In this document: positions 62,101-64,000 of the stretch, piece by piece
How positions within the stretch are numbered: the first letter of the stretch is position 1
How the letters are laid out: every line of letters begins with the position of its first letter
DNA from: Amyelois transitella
Lineage: Eukaryota; Arthropoda; Insecta; Lepidoptera; Pyralidae
Assembly: GCF_032362555.1 (NCBI RefSeq)
Contig: NC_083535.1
Span: 7,874,001-7,938,000, forward strand
Length of the DNA: 64,000 bases
Direction: 5' to 3'
Program-made: the position numbers and the translations under genes
The notes under the pieces: model-generated
What the model was told of the DNA's origin: nothing
What the model saw: only the letters and a program-made list of their open reading frames with translations
Database searches by the model: none

Positions 62101-64000
62101 GCTGCATTGCCTCTTGACGCTAACCGTTATGAAGTCATGGACAACGGAACCCTTATGGTGCATAACGCAGACATGGAAGATATCGGCGACTTTGAGTGTA
62201 TGGCTAAGAACCCTGCAGGAGAAGTAAGGTCCAGGCCTGCCAGAATGATCATCCATACCAATACAGGTAATCTTCGTAGCAATTAATGTGTTAGTTTACT
62301 AGGCATTTATCGCAGAGAGAATTGTTGGAATAAAAAAATAATCCTTCCATAGATTTTAAACACAAACTTTTCATAAAAGTTTAGATTTTTCTGCGCAGTA
62401 AAGTAGTCTTTAGAGAGTTACTCATTTATTTTATCTTTCAGAAGTTCCCGTTTTTGCCGTTCTCCCTCAAAAACAAACCGCACGAAGTAATCAGCCGTTC
62501 ATTATATTTGACTGCGTGGCAAACGGTAACCCGAAACCTCATGTTGTGTGGTTTTTGAATGAAGAAAGATTACTGCTGAATGAACGGTTCTCCATCAAAT
62601 CCAACGGCTCTCTCGTGATACAAAACGTTCAAGTCATAGATGCGGGAACTTACACTTGTCAAGCGGAAAATATAAATGGAAAAATTTCTGCATCGGCTGT
62701 TTTGGAAGTTATGAGTAAGATTTAAAAAGCATTTTTATTTATATCATACTTACAATATTTATTTCTTCATGTACGACAAAAAGAGCTTGTGCTCAAGCCG
62801 AGGACACTAAATGTTTTCCAGAAAATACCATCACTTTTTATAACTAACATTTATAACCAATAATAAAATTTCTAATTTTTATAATACTGATATAATTATT
62901 ATTGTTTTAGGTACTCCTGCTTTTCTAACAGTACCTACAGATAAAACTGTATCAACTGGAGAAAAAGTTGTATTCGAATGTATTGCCAGGGGTATGCCAA
63001 AACCTAAAATATCATGGTTTCTGAATACAATGACTTTGCCTGAAAATGATAATTATATCTTGAGTAACGACAGCCAAGTTTTAACGATACAGGAAGCTAC
63101 AATGGATGAAGAAGGACTATATCACTGCAGAGCTGAAAATTCTGAAGGTTTATCCGAAATATCTGCGACACTTAAAGTAAGAGAAATAGAACAGACTGCT
63201 CCACGTATTGTAATGAAACCGGAAAATACTGATGCTTTTAAAGGAACGTCAATACAGTTACCCTGTGAATCAGAGGGCGAGCCTCCTGCTAATATAGAAT
63301 GGAGAAAAGACGGCACAAGAGTAAGGCAAGACGACAGAATTATTGTTAGTCTGATAGGCAGTCTTATAATAAATAATGTTTCAATTACAGATAGCGGTCG
63401 CTATGAATGTTCTGCCGTAAATGAATATGGCCGCGATACTGTGTCAGTTTTCTTGACAGTAAAAGACCACATTCTTCCTGGTGATCAATATGTGAACATA
63501 GCTCTGATTGAAGCCACGAGGGACGTTGATCTAGCAATACAAAGAACCGTAGAACAATTATTTAACAACAGGAGTAATACTCATACCGACATACATCGAT
63601 TGTATGCAGTTAGTAATTTTCCTAATGCGCCAGCCAGAGAAATAGCTAGAGCAGCAGAAATTTACGAACGCACTTTAGATAAAGTCAAAGGTTTTGTACA
63701 AGCTGGACTAAAAATAACTTCAACGGACCCGTTCAATTATGAATCAGTATTATCTAATGAACACTTAGAAGTAATTGCAAGGTTGTCTGGTTGTGTAGCC
63801 CACAGGGAAATCAAAGATTGTTCAGATATGTGTTATCATAGCAAATATCGTAGCTACGATGGGTCATGTAATAACTTTGCTCATCCTATGTGGGGAGCTT
63901 CATTAACAGGATTTAGAAGAATCTTATTTCCAATATATGAGAATGGGTTCAGTCAACCTATAGGATGGAACAAAGGACTAAAATATAATGGATATGAATT
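35762..64000 (+). CDS. Pxn: Peroxidasin, 5' part, runs off the window
   Basis: Exons are 35762-35925, 58290-58505, 60570-60641, 61438-61670, 61982-62266, 62442-62714 and 62911 to past 64000. All junctions are GT/AG and in phase, giving 777 residues. Peroxidasin is a secreted haem peroxidase that makes sulfilimine cross-links in collagen IV of basement membranes. Residues 1-20 form a signal peptide. CPPKCQC starts an LRR N-cap. Five leucine-rich repeats follow (about 55-175; exons 2-4 cut them in 24-residue steps), then a cysteine C-cap (CDC...C...C). Ig domains lie at about 229-325, 326-416, 419-503 and 512-598, each with its cysteine pair and tryptophan. The animal peroxidase domain begins near 690 with YRSYDGSCNN and HPMWGASLTGFRR. 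Its catalytic and haem residues, and any VWC domain, lie outside the window. Intron 1 is 22.4 kb. Confidence 0.96.
36395..36650 (+). repeat. 240-bp interspersed repeat, copy 4, near complete
   Basis: It runs from 'gtggttcccagcaccaat' through 'ccatggatgtcgtaaaagg' and 'aagccaaatagctgaatgtg' to 'caagggatatagacgtgacc' and a short AT tail. This is one of the best-preserved copies and a good reference for the family. Confidence 0.8.
36651..38012. other. Peroxidasin intron 1 stretch
   Basis: AT-rich intron. A CTAG end after 'cgtgggcggtg' near 37283-37290 suggests a Helitron scrap. No gene is seen. Confidence 0.35.
38013..38303. mobile_element. Foldback element with (TA)n core
   Basis: The whole 290 bp is one large palindrome. 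The outer ends GAAGCGGATCCGGGG (left) and CCTGGATCCGCCTCC (right) mirror each other. Inside, arms of about 45 bp ('catatctacataaatgcaat', 'tagttcctaattaaataagc') are exact inverted copies. Two (TA)n runs (near 38096-38134 and 38174-38198) are separated by another copy of one arm. Confidence 0.75.
38304..39814. other. Peroxidasin intron 1 stretch, nothing recognised
   Basis: AT-rich intron. Overlapping open frames near 38590-38885 on both strands have no family resemblance. Confidence 0.35.
39815..40145 (+). repeat. Composite interspersed repeat, fullest copy
   Basis: The first part ('cgaatgatgagcagaaaggc', 'cggtgagagaaaacataatg', 'aggaaacctgcacattcagg') is joined directly to the 'gtcaaatgggagtcgcttcg' part and ends 'aggatgcaaccggg'. 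Inverted partners are at 33240-33550 and 34600-34810. It is probably one SINE or LINE 3' region. Confidence 0.65.
40146..41643. other. Peroxidasin intron 1 stretch, nothing recognised
   Basis: AT-rich intron with short unpatterned frames. No gene or repeat is supported. Confidence 0.35.
41644..42630 (-). mobile_element. Composite Helitron with tRNA-like module, copy 2
   Basis: On the minus strand it starts TCTATACATATAATAATATA at 42630 and ends GCGGGCAACAGCTAG at 41644, between A (41643) and T (42631). Its module order matches the copies at 12090 and 47722. The 240-bp repeat (41910-42149) here interrupts the tRNA-like block itself, a different point from copy 1. Confidence 0.75.
41910..42149 (-). 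repeat. 240-bp interspersed repeat, copy 5, nested
   Basis: A full copy from 'gtctgtatcccttgcggggt' to 'gccgggaaccacacgg', inserted into the composite Helitron. Both Helitron halves remain recognisable. Confidence 0.8.
43385..43645 (+). repeat. 200-bp repeat framed by 30-bp direct repeats, copy 1
   Basis: The 30 bp at 43385-43414 ('aaatgtttttaagaagtttg' and ten more) recur exactly at 43616-43645. Between them lies a 200-bp unit ('gtcgccattaaaagaatatt' to 'aagaacaacctaataat') that is found again at 46299-46566. The unit is non-coding. Confidence 0.8.
43903..43943. repeat. Perfect hairpin, 18-bp arms
   Basis: TTTTTTACTAAGATACGT is followed by a 5-base loop and its exact complement ACGTATCTTAGTAAAAAA. 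No function is inferred; there are no flanking repeats. Confidence 0.75.
43946..46298. other. Peroxidasin intron 1 stretch, nothing firm
   Basis: AT-rich. A 71-codon + frame at 45919-46134 has a hydrophobic start but no family match, promoter or splice support. I do not call it a gene. Confidence 0.35.
46299..46566 (+). repeat. 200-bp repeat, copy 2, with 60-bp extra segment
   Basis: It matches 43415-43615 from 'gtcgccattaaaagaatatt' to 'gaacaacctaataat'. It carries an extra segment of about 60 bp near 46428-46487, part of which ('ccggaaagataccactccat') resembles the end of the 240-bp repeat family. The 30-bp direct repeats are absent here. Confidence 0.75.
47008..47075 (-). pseudogene. LINE tail scrap
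   Basis: 'tttgccacgatcctcgcata' and the preceding 'ggaggaatacaga' resemble the LINE tail at 9540-9600. It is very short and lies just 3', on the minus strand, of the unidentified coding-like fragment. Confidence 0.4.
47104..47376 (-). pseudogene. Protein-like fragment of unknown family
   Basis: The minus strand is open for about 90 codons. It reads HDAIKCLALLITMHYNGDKI, then YSIVGDLAAARGLGGAPQFH, FIDPLSTKDVCWND and VKLNLNDLVNLLSGVL before a stop. The residue mix and the GC-richer third codon positions look like real coding sequence, unlike the surrounding intron. I do not recognise the family. There is no initiator ATG in frame, and a stop lies upstream near 47377. It may be a broken retrocopy, one exon of a nested gene, or a piece of a transposon protein. 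Confidence 0.4.
47722..48533 (+). mobile_element. Composite Helitron with tRNA-like module, copy 3
   Basis: It starts TCTATTACCTACATATAATT after A and ends GCGGGCAACAGCTAG before T. It contains the 5' region, a tRNA-like block at about 48217-48285 (ATAGTCCAGTGGTAG and AAGTTCGAGCCCC), a second 5'-like region from about 48370, and the 3' end. This copy lacks the 240-bp insertion and shows the unbroken layout. Confidence 0.75.
48743..48950 (-). mobile_element. tRNA-derived SINE, second headed copy
   Basis: Same family as 2270-2501. The B box is the complement of 'gatttgaaccc' and the A box region is more decayed. The body 'cagattgagtaaccctcgaa' is well preserved. Confidence 0.75.
48951..52314. 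other. Peroxidasin intron 1 stretch, little recognised
   Basis: Mostly AT-rich intron. A 129-codon + frame at 49332-49721 is rich in Ile, Tyr and Leu with no family I can name. Fragments of the 'gggactaacgccaggagga' repeat lie near 50310-50350 and 51970-52020. A short piece shared with 7160-7225 ('attgctactg', 'attctagggtc') is at 51120-51175. Confidence 0.3.
52315..52587 (+). pseudogene. Coding-like fragment of unknown family
   Basis: The last 65 codons (FVAKHCNTVIIASRKYVGGR, then PVKPVQLPFAEVLPSCLNWI, then KHYEQQ and a stop) have mixed residues and codons unlike AT-rich noise. The first 20 codons look random. No splice acceptor or family is evident. It may be a decayed transposon or gene fragment. 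Confidence 0.3.
52958..53150 (+). repeat. 240-bp interspersed repeat, copy 6, diverged
   Basis: 'accactccatctcctttcca', 'gatgtcgtaaacagcgatca' and 'cttgggattcttgtttgagc' follow the family order. The 'gggatatagacgtgac' end is missing. Confidence 0.7.
53163..53200 (-). mobile_element. Helitron 5' end scrap
   Basis: 'cagctttataatattagtat' is the complement of the Helitron 5' terminus seen at 21776 and 29707. Only about 40 bp remain. Confidence 0.6.
54392..54620 (-). repeat. 240-bp interspersed repeat, copy 7
   Basis: It runs from 'ggtcacgtctatatccct' to 'gccgggaaccacacggca', with a small disruption near 54485-54510. It is a non-coding family member on the minus strand. Confidence 0.8.
54621..58289. 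other. End of peroxidasin intron 1
   Basis: Long AT-rich stretch up to the acceptor TTTTGCAG before 58290. No gene, complete repeat or obvious site is recognised. Confidence 0.4.
58590..58700 (+). repeat. Interspersed repeat fragment in peroxidasin intron 2
   Basis: 'ggagaggtcagactggagtc', 'tgacctgacttactcaatct' and 'gagaggtgaggatgttaccg' match the 'gtcagatgggagtcgctt' family in order. Some bases are lost. Confidence 0.6.
58701..59449. other. Peroxidasin intron 2 stretch
   Basis: AT-rich intron. A small inverted pair at about 58800-58880 ('taaattgctaatcggtacc', then 'ggtgccgattagtaatgcag') could fold. Nothing else is seen. Confidence 0.4.
59450..59600 (+). repeat. Interspersed repeat, second intron 2 copy
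   Basis: 'ggttgcggaggttagatggg', 'gactcacccaaatcaggttc', 'gaggtgaggatgtaaccgga' and 'aacgtcaagaggaagaag' match the family at 2735 and 39985. It is the most complete of the 'gagtcgctt' parts. Confidence 0.65.
60758..60800 (-). mobile_element. Helitron 3' end in peroxidasin intron 3
   Basis: CTAG at 60758-60761 is followed on the + strand by 'ctttcgacggcggctccgcc', the complement of a Helitron-type 3' end. No 5' end is identified downstream. A related scrap ('cgctgacgaagtagcgggtc') is at about 61322-61342. Confidence 0.4.

Overview
The window is AT-rich animal DNA with long introns, canonical GT-AG junctions and dense transposon debris. The repeat families point to a moth or butterfly (ditrysian Lepidoptera). 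They include Helitrons that start TC, end CTAG and sit between A and T, tRNA-headed SINEs, and a roughly 240-bp repeat ending near 'gggatatagacgtgac'. The species cannot be named from the sequence alone.

Three protein-coding genes are supported, all on the + strand. (1) A complete Pin1/dodo-type prolyl isomerase, 3 exons, 1834-3842, 165 aa. (2) A complete failed axon connections (fax) gene, 6 exons, 6591-26177, 376 aa, with a 16.4-kb first intron. (3) The 5' part of peroxidasin, 7 exons read from 35762 to the window end, 777 residues so far. It covers the signal peptide, leucine-rich repeats, four Ig domains and the start of the peroxidase domain, with a 22.4-kb first intron. The remainder of the peroxidase domain lies beyond 64000. 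I see no functional link between the three. Pin1 is a phospho-Ser/Thr-Pro isomerase, Fax is a GST-fold neural protein, and peroxidasin is a secreted matrix enzyme.

Layout. 1-1833: a TIR element, a reverse-transcriptase scrap and the Pin1 upstream region. 1834-3842: Pin1, with SINEs in intron 1. 3843-6590: spacer with Helitrons, then the fax promoter. 6591-26177: fax, whose first intron holds many repeats, including a TTAA-flanked element nested inside another TIR element. 26178-35761: the fax 3' end, then spacer with Helitrons and a degenerate tandem array. 35762-64000: peroxidasin, whose first intron contains three kinds of notable structure: composite Helitrons, a (TA)-cored foldback element, and a 200-bp repeat framed by 30-bp direct repeats. 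That intron also holds a protein-like minus-strand fragment I cannot identify.

No new gene system is evident. The most unusual items are the composite Helitron family carrying a tRNA-like module, the unidentified fragment at 47104-47376, and two RFX-type X-box matches in the fax locus.
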